From JACKFE01 sp050248735 (lineage in GTDB: Bacteria > Nitrospirota > Nitrospiria > Nitrospirales > UBA8639), in assembly GCA_050248735.1 (NCBI GenBank), contig JBFWRU010000002.1:434001-498000 (forward strand): DNA of 64,000 nt. Direction: 5' to 3'. Every line of letters begins with the position of its first letter. Position 1 is the stretch's first letter. Of this stretch, positions 27,169 to 35,932 are shown piece after piece. The notes below the pieces were generated by a model, which saw only the letters and a program-made list of their open reading frames with translations, ran no database searches and had not been told where the DNA came from. The translations under genes were made by a program, and so were the position numbers.

Positions 27169-29391
27169 GTGGAACTTTTTGCTCTCAGCGGACTGCTCAA
27201 TGGGCTTGCAGCCCTTGGGTTAACTGTCTTTATTTATTTTCGTGCTCCTCAAGACCCACGGCATTGGAGTTTTGGATTAGTGGGGCTTTCCACGGCCGTT
27301 TGGAGTTTTGGATATTTTGCATGGCAACTGGCTTCTACCGAAGTGATGGCACTCTATTTACTCCGCCTTCTTATGGCTGGAGCCATTTTTATTCCCATCG
27401 CATTTTTACATCATGTCACGTATTTATTAAATACCTATGATGTTTTTCAGTCCATCATTAAGGCGAACTACCTTATTGGGATCGTATTTTTAATTTTGGA
27501 TTTCACCCCATATTTCGTCCAAGATGTTCAGGCGATTTCAATTTTTCCATTCTGGGGAATTCCGGGTTTCGGGTTCCATATCTGTTTAATCTGGTGGTTT
27601 GGACTGGTGATACTGACGGAATGGTTCCTGTTTCAAGCGTACCAAAAAGAAAAAGGCATTCGACGGAGACAAATCCTTAATATTATGGTGGGGTCAGCGA
27701 TAGGGTTCCTTGGTGGGGCTACAAATTTTCCCCTTTGGTACGGCATTGAAATTCTTCCTTATGGAACTGTGGCTTTTACTCTCTATATTTCGCTTGTGGC
27801 GTATGCCTTGTTACGATTCCATTGGCTGGATTTTTCAGTTTATGTGGAAAGGGGCTTGTCATACTTTACCCTTCTATTATTGATTTCCCAACCGGTCTAC
27901 CCCGTTTTGCTTCTGGCCCAAAAATCATTTTTAGGATCGATTAATCTTCGGTTTTCTTTAATCCAATTGTTGGCTCATATTTTCACCTTAGTCGGAGCCT
28001 ATCATATGAAAGTTGGTTCCAAGGGAGCATTGGCGAGAACAATTTTGAAAGGAAGGGAACTCAAGGTTCATAACATCAATAAATTCTCCTCCAAGGTTTC
28101 GAGTCTTCAAAGCCTCGACCAATTAGGAACAGGAATCCTGGAGACGTTGGGGAAAGGGATCGGAGCGTCTCAGGCTGCCGTCTTTGTTTTGAAGCATCAC
28201 GAAAACCATTACCGAGTGGTCTCAAGTTTTGGTTTTCCTGAGAATCACTCAGCTCTGAAGCAGGGATGGGCGTTTTCTGACGATCTGCCTCAAATGTTAA
28301 TGTTTCATCAAAATCGGGTAGTTTTGGAAGAGCTGAAAATGAGTCGTGTGTCAGACCAATGGGAACAAGAAATCGCCAGACAGTTTGAACAATTGGAGAT
28401 TGAATGGTGTTTCCCGTTTTTTAGCAACAGTCACCTTCTGGGATTTTTGGTGATTGGACCAATTGATCGGGAATTTTTTCATATTTTAGGGGGAGAAGCC
28501 GTTTGGAATACGATTATCCAGGAAGCGACTTTGGCATTGGAAAATGCTGTTCTACGGGACGAGGTCCTTCGTTCACAAAAACTACTATGTCAGGCAGACC
28601 GAATTCGGTCCTTGGAGATTATGACCAATGGACTGACTCGCGAATTAGATTATCCCCTGGGGTCAATGAAAGCCTTTGTTCAGATGGCCGGCATGAGAAG
28701 GAATAGCTCAGAATTTGCGGGACGATTGCAGGATGTTGTAGGACAGGATCTCGCCAATTTGAAGCAACTTTCACAGGAAATTCGAGGTTATGTCACGCAA
28801 GTCTCTCATTCCTTTCCTACCTCCATTTGCGTCGAGGAAGTGATTGATTCCTGCTTGTTATTCTTTTCCCATAATCCGGTGTACCATTCAGTGATGGTCG
28901 AGAAAAATTATCTTTCCCCGATTCCCAAAGTCCTAATCGATCGGCAGGGACTCATCCAAGCGGTATTTAATGGATTGCTGTTCTTATTGAAAAGTAAAAA
29001 TGATATCTCGGGGACGCTGCAAGTTGATATCCTGAACGAATTGCAACTATCTGATAAAAGGAGAGTCGAGATTCGTATTGCGTGGAAGGGGAGTCCCGCC
29101 CTCATTCCTCTTTCCTCTCTTTCTCTTGAAGGGGAGACTTGGGAGGAGACGCTGGAAAATTTGTCTAATTCCTCCCTGTTTCAGGGGTTGGTTGTTGGTA
29201 GTAGAATCCTACAGCAATATTCCGCCGATTTCAGAATATTGACTGCAGGAGACGTTATCTGGGGCTTCCAAATTCAATTGCCTATCGGACCTGTGCCTGC
29301 TGGAGGTTGCGCTTCAACATCCGTCCTCGAATCATCAATTTCCGCAAAATTTAGTTTTCCTAACCCTGAATTTCCCAATCAGCAAGCCTGA
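27169..29391 (+). CDS. 7TM sensor protein with degenerate histidine-kinase core (PrsK-like)
   Basis: This is a 740-residue protein. About residues 1-280 hold seven or more membrane helices of the histidine-kinase N-terminal 7TM type seen in PrsK-like sensors. A GAF domain (about 315-470) and a helical dimerisation-like region (about 480-545) follow, then a remnant ATPase domain. The H-box reads GLTRELDYPL, with Arg491 where phospho-accepting His is expected (GLAHEI-N-NPL). The N-box (QAVFNGLLFLLKSK) and the DxGxG ATP-lid motif are not conserved. It is therefore likely a pseudokinase sensor. The GTG start has no clear ribosome binding site. The next gene on the same strand is an apparently active hybrid kinase 265 bases away, a possible partner. 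Confidence 0.75.
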   Translation: MELFALSGLLNGLAALGLTVFIYFRAPQDPRHWSFGLVGLSTAVWSFGYFAWQLASTEVMALYLLRLLMAGAIFIPIAFLHHVTYLLNTYDVFQSIIKANYLIGIVFLILDFTPYFVQDVQAISIFPFWGIPGFGFHICLIWWFGLVILTEWFLFQAYQKEKGIRRRQILNIMVGSAIGFLGGATNFPLWYGIEILPYGTVAFTLYISLVAYALLRFHWLDFSVYVERGLSYFTLLLLISQPVYPVLLLAQKSFLGSINLRFSLIQLLAHIFTLVGAYHMKVGSKGALARTILKGRELKVHNINKFSSKVSSLQSLDQLGTGILETLGKGIGASQAAVFVLKHHENHYRVVSSFGFPENHSALKQGWAFSDDLPQMLMFHQNRVVLEELKMSRVSDQWEQEIARQFEQLEIEWCFPFFSNSHLLGFLVIGPIDREFFHILGGEAVWNTIIQEATLALENAVLRDEVLRSQKLLCQADRIRSLEIMTNGLTRELDYPLGSMKAFVQMAGMRRNSSEFAGRLQDVVGQDLANLKQLSQEIRGYVTQVSHSFPTSICVEEVIDSCLLFFSHNPVYHSVMVEKNYLSPIPKVLIDRQGLIQAVFNGLLFLLKSKNDISGTLQVDILNELQLSDKRRVEIRIAWKGSPALIPLSSLSLEGETWEETLENLSNSSLFQGLVVGSRILQQYSADFRILTAGDVIWGFQIQLPIGPVPAGGCASTSVLESSISAKFSFPNPEFPNQQA

Positions 29392-29420
29392 GGAATTTTT
29401 TACGTTTGCCTTTTTGGATT

Positions 29421-29445
29421 CTTGCCATTCTTATAGAAGGGCAAG
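29421..29445 (+). terminator. Hairpin downstream of the 7TM sensor gene
   Basis: CTTGCCATTC and GAAGGGCAAG form a 10-bp stem with one mismatch around a TTATA loop, 30 bases after the stop of the sensor gene. There is no U-run behind it, so it may be a weak terminator or an mRNA-stabilising hairpin. The remaining gap to 29656 shows no gene. Confidence 0.4.
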
Positions 29446-29656
29446 CAGGCGTTAACGGTCGGTTTGCATGTAAGCCCTAGCGATTCCCTGTGAAACAAAG
29501 GAGGGCAGAATTAGGAATTATGGGTCTATTGTTGGTACATTGTGTGTTCAAATGGAGGCAAGCCTCTCCCGGGGGCCGGTGTGTCTTACCGTGATGATTT
29601 GAAACGACATGGATGGTGTTGAGACACATCTAGGCGAAGTAAGGTGACTTAAAGTT

Positions 29657-31954
29657 ATGGATAGTCTTGACCTGTCCCTTCCACCATCTTTTGATCGATC
29701 ACCCTTGATTGTTTATCAAGGGCTGCAAAAAGGAGTTGATCGAAAATTTATTTCTCTGAGTCCATCCATCGAATCACTCCTCGGATTTTCACCGGAATAT
29801 TTTCAGTCGGATTTCCGGGCCTTTTTTGCCACGATACACCCGGAAGATCGTAATTTGTTTATACGGGAATGGGAGTATCAATCCCTGGAAGTCCCATATA
29901 TGGTTTCGTTGGAGTATCGACTCTTAACGGAAAAGGGAGCGTATGTTTGGGTTCGTGAAGAAAGCTTGGTGTCGATGGTTAATGAGCAGCATGAAAAGGT
30001 CTTTCAAGGCGTGTTGATGGGGGAAGGTGCTCCTGATCGAGTTTCTCAAGAGCTGGATCGTTGGGATCATGAAATAAAGTCTCTCACCGAAAATCTTCCA
30101 GACATTGTTGGTAGAGTGGATCGACAGATGCGTCTTCTATATCTGAATCGGGCATGGGATAGTCTTGAGATTCTTCCTCCAGAAAAGTACCTTGGTAAAC
30201 CATTGGGGGAGTTTGGATTATCTTCTGCAGTGATGGGCATTTTTGAGGAAAAAATAAGGGGAGTCTTTGACCTTGGTGATCCGATCGTATTCGAAATTTC
30301 TCAACCGATCGGACAAAACTCTAGAATTTTTGAATTTCGTCTGTTTCCAGAGTCCATGGAAACCGGAAGAATCAAGACGGTTTTAGTGGTGTGTCGAGAT
30401 ATTACTGAGGCACGCACACATCGATTGGCCTTTCAGGAAAGTGAAGAAAAATTCCGACAATTGGCGGAGACCATCGATAGTGTGTTTTGGATTTGGGATG
30501 CGGAGATTCAGCGGATCATCTATGTCAGCCCAGCGTATGAAAAGCTGTGGGGGGGCAATGCCGAGAAGCTGATGAATAATCCCTTTGATTGGCTCAGTAT
30601 GGTAGTTCCAGATGATCGCGGACGAGTGGAAAATTTGTTTCTCAAGCGGATGGGGCTTAAATCCTTGGATATCGAATACCGTATAAGCCCCAAGCAATCT
30701 GATATCCGGTGGATTCATAACCGAACGTTTCCTATGCACGGAGTCGATGGCCCCAAAAACCGGGTTATGGGAATTGCCCAAGATGTGACTGAAAGAAAAA
30801 AATGGGAAGAAGAGCGATTGCGCAGTGCCAAACTTGAATCCTTGGGATTATTGGCAGGAGGGTTGGCTCATGATTTTAATAATTTGTTGACAACCATTTT
30901 AGGGCAGGTTTCCCTTGCCAAGTTTGGCCTTGATCCTTCACATCCGTTGTACGTTCGATTGATCGAGGCTGAAAAGGCTTCTACCCGAGCTCAGGAAATT
31001 GCGGGGCAACTGTTAACTTTTTCAAAGGGTGGTGTCCCTATAAAAAGAGTTTTGACTCTTGGAAGTCTCATTGAAGACAATGTTCGATTGGTCCTGGCCG
31101 GATCAAATGTCAGGCCCGTTTTTCATATTTATGAACCCTTAGCTTACGTCAGCGTGGATGCTGGTCAAATTTGCCAGGTTATTCATAATTTGGTGATCAA
31201 TGCCAGGCAAGCCATGGGGCAGGGCGGAGAATGTACAATTCATGCGTATAATATTTCTTCTGACGAACTGCCTCATGCGGACTTTGTGCATCAAGAGCCG
31301 CGCCATTCTCAATGGGTTCGAATTGATATTGTGGATCAAGGAATTGGAGTTTCTCCTGATCATCTTGATAAAATCTTTGATCCCTACTTTACCACTAAGG
31401 CAACCGGGTCCGGGTTAGGATTGGCCACTTCCTATTCTATTATGCGAAATCATGGGGGAATGTTGCTTGTGGACTCACAAGTGGGATCTGGAGCCAAGTT
31501 TTCCATGTTGTTGCCGGCTATTGTGGGAAGTGAAGTGACCCAGGAGATGGTTCCCGACCAGTTTCATCGTGGAGATGGGAAAATTCTCATTATGGATGAT
31601 GAATTGCAAATCAGGCGAGTCCTTGGAGAAATGGTGGAAACGTGCGGATATAGTTATCAAACGGCTAAGGACGGCAGAGAGGCGTTGCAAGTCTTTCATG
31701 AAGCTTTGGAAAGGGGTACCCCATTTTCGGCTGTCATTTTAGACCTTACGGTCCCAGGGGGGATGGGAGGCAAAGAAGTTATTGGGGAGCTAAGAGAATT
31801 GGACCCGCATGTAAAAGGGATTGTCGTGAGCGGATATTCCAATGATCCCGTGTTGGCGCATTTTAAGGAATATGGATTCAAAGGACGAGTCGCCAAACCC
31901 TTCAATCTCGTGGATTTAAGTAATGTGTTGAATGCTGTCCTGAATGATTCTTAA
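29657..31954 (+). CDS. Soluble PAS hybrid histidine kinase with C-terminal receiver
   Basis: This is a 765-residue cytoplasmic kinase with no membrane segment. Three PAS/PAC domains lie at roughly residues 15-130, 145-265 and 270-385. The HisKA domain carries GGLAHDFNNLL with the phospho-accepting His405. The ATPase domain has VINARQA (N-box), DQGIGVSPDHLDKIFDPYFTT (G1 and F boxes) and GSGLGLATS (G2). A receiver domain follows (about 640-760) with the phosphorylatable Asp696 in VILDLTVPGG and Lys in VAKPF. The ATG is behind AAGGTGACTT. It lies downstream of the 7TM pseudokinase-like gene on the same strand. No output domain or DNA-binding regulator is adjacent, so the signal target is unknown. 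Confidence 0.9.
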   Translation: MDSLDLSLPPSFDRSPLIVYQGLQKGVDRKFISLSPSIESLLGFSPEYFQSDFRAFFATIHPEDRNLFIREWEYQSLEVPYMVSLEYRLLTEKGAYVWVREESLVSMVNEQHEKVFQGVLMGEGAPDRVSQELDRWDHEIKSLTENLPDIVGRVDRQMRLLYLNRAWDSLEILPPEKYLGKPLGEFGLSSAVMGIFEEKIRGVFDLGDPIVFEISQPIGQNSRIFEFRLFPESMETGRIKTVLVVCRDITEARTHRLAFQESEEKFRQLAETIDSVFWIWDAEIQRIIYVSPAYEKLWGGNAEKLMNNPFDWLSMVVPDDRGRVENLFLKRMGLKSLDIEYRISPKQSDIRWIHNRTFPMHGVDGPKNRVMGIAQDVTERKKWEEERLRSAKLESLGLLAGGLAHDFNNLLTTILGQVSLAKFGLDPSHPLYVRLIEAEKASTRAQEIAGQLLTFSKGGVPIKRVLTLGSLIEDNVRLVLAGSNVRPVFHIYEPLAYVSVDAGQICQVIHNLVINARQAMGQGGECTIHAYNISSDELPHADFVHQEPRHSQWVRIDIVDQGIGVSPDHLDKIFDPYFTTKATGSGLGLATSYSIMRNHGGMLLVDSQVGSGAKFSMLLPAIVGSEVTQEMVPDQFHRGDGKILIMDDELQIRRVLGEMVETCGYSYQTAKDGREALQVFHEALERGTPFSAVILDLTVPGGMGGKEVIGELRELDPHVKGIVVSGYSNDPVLAHFKEYGFKGRVAKPFNLVDLSNVLNAVLNDS

Positions 31955-32194
31955 TTAAAGAAAATTGGCAACGACATTTTTTCATGTTGTGCCCGAGGTT
32001 CACGAAGAGTCCGATAATGCCTGTCCTAACGGATTAAGAGATGGTGATAGGGGATCCTTGCACTCAATCGTTTTCTCCGGGACTATGCTTCCAGGAGAGG
32101 AAGAGGTTTTCTCAAAAGGGTTTTGGAATCCATACGGAAAAGACCCTTGGCTATTCCTCGGATCTTTTCCGTGATGGGTTTTCTCATGGAAGGC

Positions 32195-33157
32195 CTAAGA
32201 CTTGGAGGAATTCCTGATAATCAGAAACAAATTGATTCCCTCGGGTTCTTGCTCAATGCTGATTTGATGAGGGGGAATTCCGGATTCCTCTGCCAAGGTT
32301 CGTAATTGATCGTGACTTCGGTGAAACAGGTTCCATGAAAATAAATCCATGTATCCTTTCGAAGGATTTTCCGATGAAAAGTTTCCGATGATGAGGCGCC
32401 CTTCTCGTTGAAGTAAAGGGTAAAGGCGTTTAATCATCCGTTTGAATATGCTGTCATTGAAGTAATCAAATAACCCCCCGGACCAAATCAAGTGATACGC
32501 GTTTTGGGAGGTAAATCTAAGAACGTTTTTATTGATGAATTGAATTTGAGGCAAAAATTGACCGCAAAGTTTCTTGGCATACTCAATTGCTCGTTCATCT
32601 TGTTCAATACAGTCTACATAAATGGTTGGTGATCCCAAAACTTTCAACGCTTCATTCAAGTCCCGCCCTGGTCCAGAAGCCAAATTTAAAACGTGAGATC
32701 TTAAGGGGGCTTCAGTGTGTGTTTTCCACATCTGTTCAAGAAAAAAGGAGATTCTGTTTCGAATGGCTTTGGTAGCTTTTTGAGTATGGGAAAAAAGATC
32801 CCATTTCCGTAAACACGGGTTAGGGGACACAAAATTTTTATATATCTTTTCTATCAGAAGATAGTCTCCTGCGTAGCCTAATGGTTTGTGGTAGGCCCAG
32901 CCTTGAATAGTCTCAGGGGACAGGGCAATTCCGAGGGAGTTTCGAATTTCCCAAATTTGTTCTGAGTTCAAGAGATTGAAGAATTGTGGGTTGGCAAAAT
33001 GTGCCAAGTGATGATTGAGAATTGGATATTCAGCGGGAGTCGGTCCACCTTTCTTTACTATACAAGAAAGAAATTCAGTGATTTCACGTGTGAGGATCTG
33101 AACGGTCGTTGAATCAGGAAAAGAATGGTTGACTAACGGGGCTGATGAGCTTGACAT
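32195..33157 (-). CDS. Class I SAM-dependent methyltransferase, PhcB-like
   Basis: This is a 320-residue protein. The N-terminal half is helical and contains KPLGYAGDYLLIEKIY, a segment I associate with the methyltransferases annotated as 3-hydroxypalmitate methyl ester synthases (PhcB type). The C-terminal half is a Rossmann methyltransferase with VLNLASGPGRDLNEAL as SAM motif I, acidic VDCIEQDERAI as motif II, and LIWSGGLFDYFND. PhcB in Ralstonia makes the volatile autoinducer 3-OH palmitic acid methyl ester and is encoded beside the PhcS kinase and PhcR regulator. Here two large sensor-kinase genes are the convergent neighbours, which makes a signalling role plausible but unproven. The family is broad and other substrates are possible. 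Confidence 0.7.
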   Translation of the reverse strand: MSSSSAPLVNHSFPDSTTVQILTREITEFLSCIVKKGGPTPAEYPILNHHLAHFANPQFFNLLNSEQIWEIRNSLGIALSPETIQGWAYHKPLGYAGDYLLIEKIYKNFVSPNPCLRKWDLFSHTQKATKAIRNRISFFLEQMWKTHTEAPLRSHVLNLASGPGRDLNEALKVLGSPTIYVDCIEQDERAIEYAKKLCGQFLPQIQFINKNVLRFTSQNAYHLIWSGGLFDYFNDSIFKRMIKRLYPLLQREGRLIIGNFSSENPSKGYMDLFSWNLFHRSHDQLRTLAEESGIPPHQISIEQEPEGINLFLIIRNSSKS

Positions 33158-33752
33158 AATTCACCTCTTTGAATTGGTTGAAAGTTAAACTTATGATTGA
33201 GATTTAAGGGGGAATGGAAAAGGTAATTTTTGGAAGAGATATTAAAGAATATTTTGCTATTCATGAAAAAAAACAAAAAAAGTGGAAATCCGAAAATCGG
33301 AAGGTGAGGTTTATCGAGACGGATTAAACCGGATTTCGTCCGCATAGTTGGACAAAAGCCCCGGAATGAAGGAATGTGTTAGAGGGGGAAGTTTTTTAAT
33401 TGATTTTAATGGGTCACTATTCCTCCTAATAATAATTAATAGTGGGGAAGCATGCGGGGGGAGTGCACATGAAAAGGAATATGATGACCCTCTAAAAGTT
33501 GAGGGACATTACCTAAAGAAGGTCGTGGAAGTCCATGTTTTATTGGGCCAAAAACTAAATTTTGCAAGTTAAACGCTAAAATCTAAACTAATGCATTTGA
33601 TTTTTCGATTGCTAAAGATTCCCGGAAATAAAGGTCAAATGAAGAGGTTCGGCCCATCTTGCAGAATTTGTAGGTTTACGGTCGTGCTGATATTGAGCCT
33701 TCGATCCGAAAATGTCGTCAGAACGATCCACGTGTTTAGGTGAGAAAACCTT
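33158..33752 (+). other. Gene-poor 595-base gap
   Basis: This AT-rich stretch lies between the divergent methyltransferase and mutY genes. A possible short frame at 33366-33572 begins MKECVRGGSFLIDF and has a hydrophobic run FLLIIINSGEAC that might be a signal peptide, but it has no convincing ribosome binding site. It probably also contains promoters for the two divergent genes. Nothing else is supported. Confidence 0.4.
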
Positions 33753-34436
33753 ATGCCTAAGATCAATTCCTTCCCTGTTTCGTCTAAGGAAATTAAAATT
33801 TCCAGAGGAAAAAAACAAAAGTTTCAAAAAAGGTTATTGAAATGGTATGAGGAATTTGGACGTGACTTACCCTGGCGAAGAACTGCAGACCCCTATAAAA
33901 TACTGGTTTCTGAAATTATGCTCCAACAAACCCAGGTTGATCGCGTCATTCCGAAGTTCCATGAGTTTTTAACAAAATATCCGAGTATTCATGCGCTTTC
34001 TCAGGCGTCTCCCGAAGAGGTCAGGAAAACCTGGTATCCACTGGGATATAACATCAGGCCCTACCGTTTGCGAGAAATCGCTTGTGAGTCTGTGGAGCGG
34101 TATGGAGGAAATATTCCTCGTAAAGAACACGAGTTGTTATCCATGAAAGGAATCGGCCGATATACGGCTGGAGCCATCCGGTCATTTGCCTATAATCAAG
34201 ATGCTCCTATCCTCGATACGAATGTGATGCGGGTTCTGTTTCGGGTGTTTTGCGGGGCAGGGGATCCCAAAAAACATAAAAATCAATTATGGATTGTATC
34301 CAAGCACCTAATTCCTCGAGGCCGAGGATATGATTTTAATCAAGCTCTCATGGACTTTGGTGCGATGGTCTGTTCGGCTAGAAAACCAACCTGCCTTATT
34401 TGTCCCATGAGGGATATTTGTCGGATTCATTCCTGA
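33753..34436 (+). CDS. mutY: A/G-specific adenine glycosylase, catalytic domain only
   Basis: This is a 227-residue MutY-type glycosylase of the HhH-GPD superfamily, which removes A mispaired with 8-oxoguanine. The catalytic Glu54 (SEIMLQQTQVD), helix-hairpin-helix MKGIGRYTAG, catalytic Asp155 (ILDTNVMRVL) and the iron-sulfur ligands Cys207, Cys214, Cys217, Cys223 (CX6CX2CX5C) are all present. The protein stops right after the cluster, so the C-terminal NUDIX-like 8-oxoG recognition domain of typical MutY (about 350 residues) is absent. Its stop overlaps the ATG of a NUDIX gene (TGATG). A good ribosome binding site (AGGTGAG) precedes the start. A thymine-mismatch (Mig-like) specificity cannot be excluded. 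Confidence 0.85.
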   Translation: MPKINSFPVSSKEIKISRGKKQKFQKRLLKWYEEFGRDLPWRRTADPYKILVSEIMLQQTQVDRVIPKFHEFLTKYPSIHALSQASPEEVRKTWYPLGYNIRPYRLREIACESVERYGGNIPRKEHELLSMKGIGRYTAGAIRSFAYNQDAPILDTNVMRVLFRVFCGAGDPKKHKNQLWIVSKHLIPRGRGYDFNQALMDFGAMVCSARKPTCLICPMRDICRIHS

Positions 34437-34861
34437 TGGATTGCAATAGGGTGGGCCTCCCTCCCAATTCCATCGTTTTGGTGTCCGCCGGAATCATTGA
34501 AAATCATGGCAAACTACTCATAACGAAAAGAAAAGCTGGGACCCATTTAGAGGGAGCCTGGGAGTTTCCCGGAGGAAAAAAAGAAGTTGGAGAATCGTTA
34601 GTCGAGTGTTTAAGAAGGGAGATTTTGGAGGAATTGGCTATTACGGTCAGTGCTCCCAGACCTTATGCAACGGTGAGGCATCAATATCCCGAAAAAATGG
34701 TGGAATTGCATTTTTTTAGATGTTTTCTGGTTTCCGGGATTCCACAGCCCATAGGCTGTTCTGAAATAGCTTGGGTGAGAAAGGAAGAACTTCATAATTT
34801 TTCCTTCCCTGTTGCCGACCAAAAAGTTATCGAAAAGCTTCATCGCGAAATTTCCCAATGA
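34436..34861 (+). CDS. NUDIX hydrolase (MutT-like)
   Basis: This is a 141-residue protein with a complete Nudix box (GGKKEVGESLVECLRREILEEL, residues about 46-67). The metal-binding REILEE is intact; the usual Gly near the end is Ala. The N-terminus IVLVSAGIIENHGKLLITKRK and WEFPGGK match MutT/8-oxo-dGTP diphosphatase type enzymes. The ATG at 34436 overlaps the mutY stop, so translation is coupled; an earlier in-frame ATG at 34400 lies inside mutY. Linked production with a MutY lacking its NUDIX-like domain suggests it either cleanses 8-oxo-dGTP or supplies that domain in trans. Confidence 0.88.
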   Translation: MDCNRVGLPPNSIVLVSAGIIENHGKLLITKRKAGTHLEGAWEFPGGKKEVGESLVECLRREILEELAITVSAPRPYATVRHQYPEKMVELHFFRCFLVSGIPQPIGCSEIAWVRKEELHNFSFPVADQKVIEKLHREISQ

Positions 34862-34916
34862 CAGAGGGTTGAGGTTTCTGCTTACTGCCAACTTTACAAA
34901 AGGAGGTGTCTTTTTC

Positions 34917-35633
34917 ATGAAAGTTGTTCTGGATATTGAAACCTTGCAGGCCTCATGGGAGCATTGGGCAGATTTGGTTGGGATAGCTCCTGAACCAGGA
35001 GAGAAGAGTTTGAAGTCCCTCCCTGATGATCTTTTTGACTATTCAGAGCAGGAGGTACGACGTCAAAAAGAGGAGGAGTTGTATCAGCGGGCAGCATTCG
35101 ATGGAACCTTTAGCCGGATAGTGGTCATTGGCTTGTTGGTCTTTTCAGATGCAATGGAACCTCAGGAGTCGCTCTCATGGTATGGAGAGAATGAAAGTGA
35201 GTTGTTACGCCAGTTTTGGCGAAAAATTGGGGAATTACGTCCCTCTTTGTGGGTTACTCATAACGGATTGGGGTTTGATCTGCCTTTTCTGAAAAAGCGT
35301 TCCGTCATCCATCAAATCAGGCCACCGTTTGAACTGAATTTAGCCAGATTCCGAACCGACCCCGTATACGATACCATGGCCGTCTGGAGTAATTGGGACA
35401 CAAGAGGGTGGGTCAAATTGGATGTGTTGGCGCGTGCCTTACAGGTTCCGACGAAATCAGGGAGTGGGTCTCAGGTGGCAGAGATGTGGGCTAATCAAAA
35501 TGGAAAAGATGTGGCTTTGTATTGTCTTCAGGATACGTATGTCACGTATGCTTGTTATTGCCGAATGACCTATCGAGAAGTCCAGCCTCTGGAATCCATC
35601 CTTGGCCGCGCGGAATGTATCTGCGTGGATTAA
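34917..35633 (+). CDS. Predicted 3'-5' exonuclease (PolB-like DEDD family)
   Basis: This is a 238-residue nuclease of the DnaQ-like superfamily, similar to the PolB-exonuclease-2 family. Exo I is VLDIET (Asp6, Glu8), Exo II is THNGLGFDLPFL and Exo III is LQDTYVTYACY, consistent with a DEDDy enzyme. A very strong ribosome binding site (AAAAGGAGGTG) lies about 9 bases before the ATG, which fixes this start over longer in-frame options. It follows the mutY-NUDIX pair by 55 bases, so the three genes form a DNA-repair unit. The exact substrate is unknown; a long charged insertion follows Exo I (residues 25-55). Confidence 0.85.
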   Translation: MKVVLDIETLQASWEHWADLVGIAPEPGEKSLKSLPDDLFDYSEQEVRRQKEEELYQRAAFDGTFSRIVVIGLLVFSDAMEPQESLSWYGENESELLRQFWRKIGELRPSLWVTHNGLGFDLPFLKKRSVIHQIRPPFELNLARFRTDPVYDTMAVWSNWDTRGWVKLDVLARALQVPTKSGSGSQVAEMWANQNGKDVALYCLQDTYVTYACYCRMTYREVQPLESILGRAECICVD

Positions 35634-35644
35634 CCGTCCAATGC

Positions 35645-35716
35645 TTAGGGTGTTCCCCCCTGAAGTCGTTGAATTTCTTGGTTTTGTTCCTCGATCTTCT
35701 CAAGCAACCGATCCAT
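35645..35716 (-). CDS. Possible coiled-coil micro-ORF (23 aa)
   Basis: In the roughly 300-base gap after the exonuclease gene, the minus strand encodes a 23-residue peptide, MDRLLEKIEEQNQEIQRLQ plus four residues, with near-perfect heptad spacing. AAGGGGA lies about 14 bases before the ATG, a suboptimal distance. It may be a tiny gene or the remnant of a longer coiled-coil protein. The rest of the gap shows no gene I trust. Confidence 0.25.
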   Translation of the reverse strand: MDRLLEKIEEQNQEIQRLQGGTP

Positions 35717-35932
35717 TTTCTTTCGTAACTATCCCCTTGAAATACGTACATGGAGGTGTGCTAGGATTGCGGGATGGGAATGTCTGGTTGGCGATATTTT
35801 GGGATGGTCCTTCGCATCGCTTGCTCAAAAACAATACATTTTTGGGGGTGGAACAACCGAACGCTTATTTGGTTTATTCTTGTGCCGGTCAATTGGTTTC
35901 TCCTACACAGATGGAAGGGGTGGGAGTCTGTA

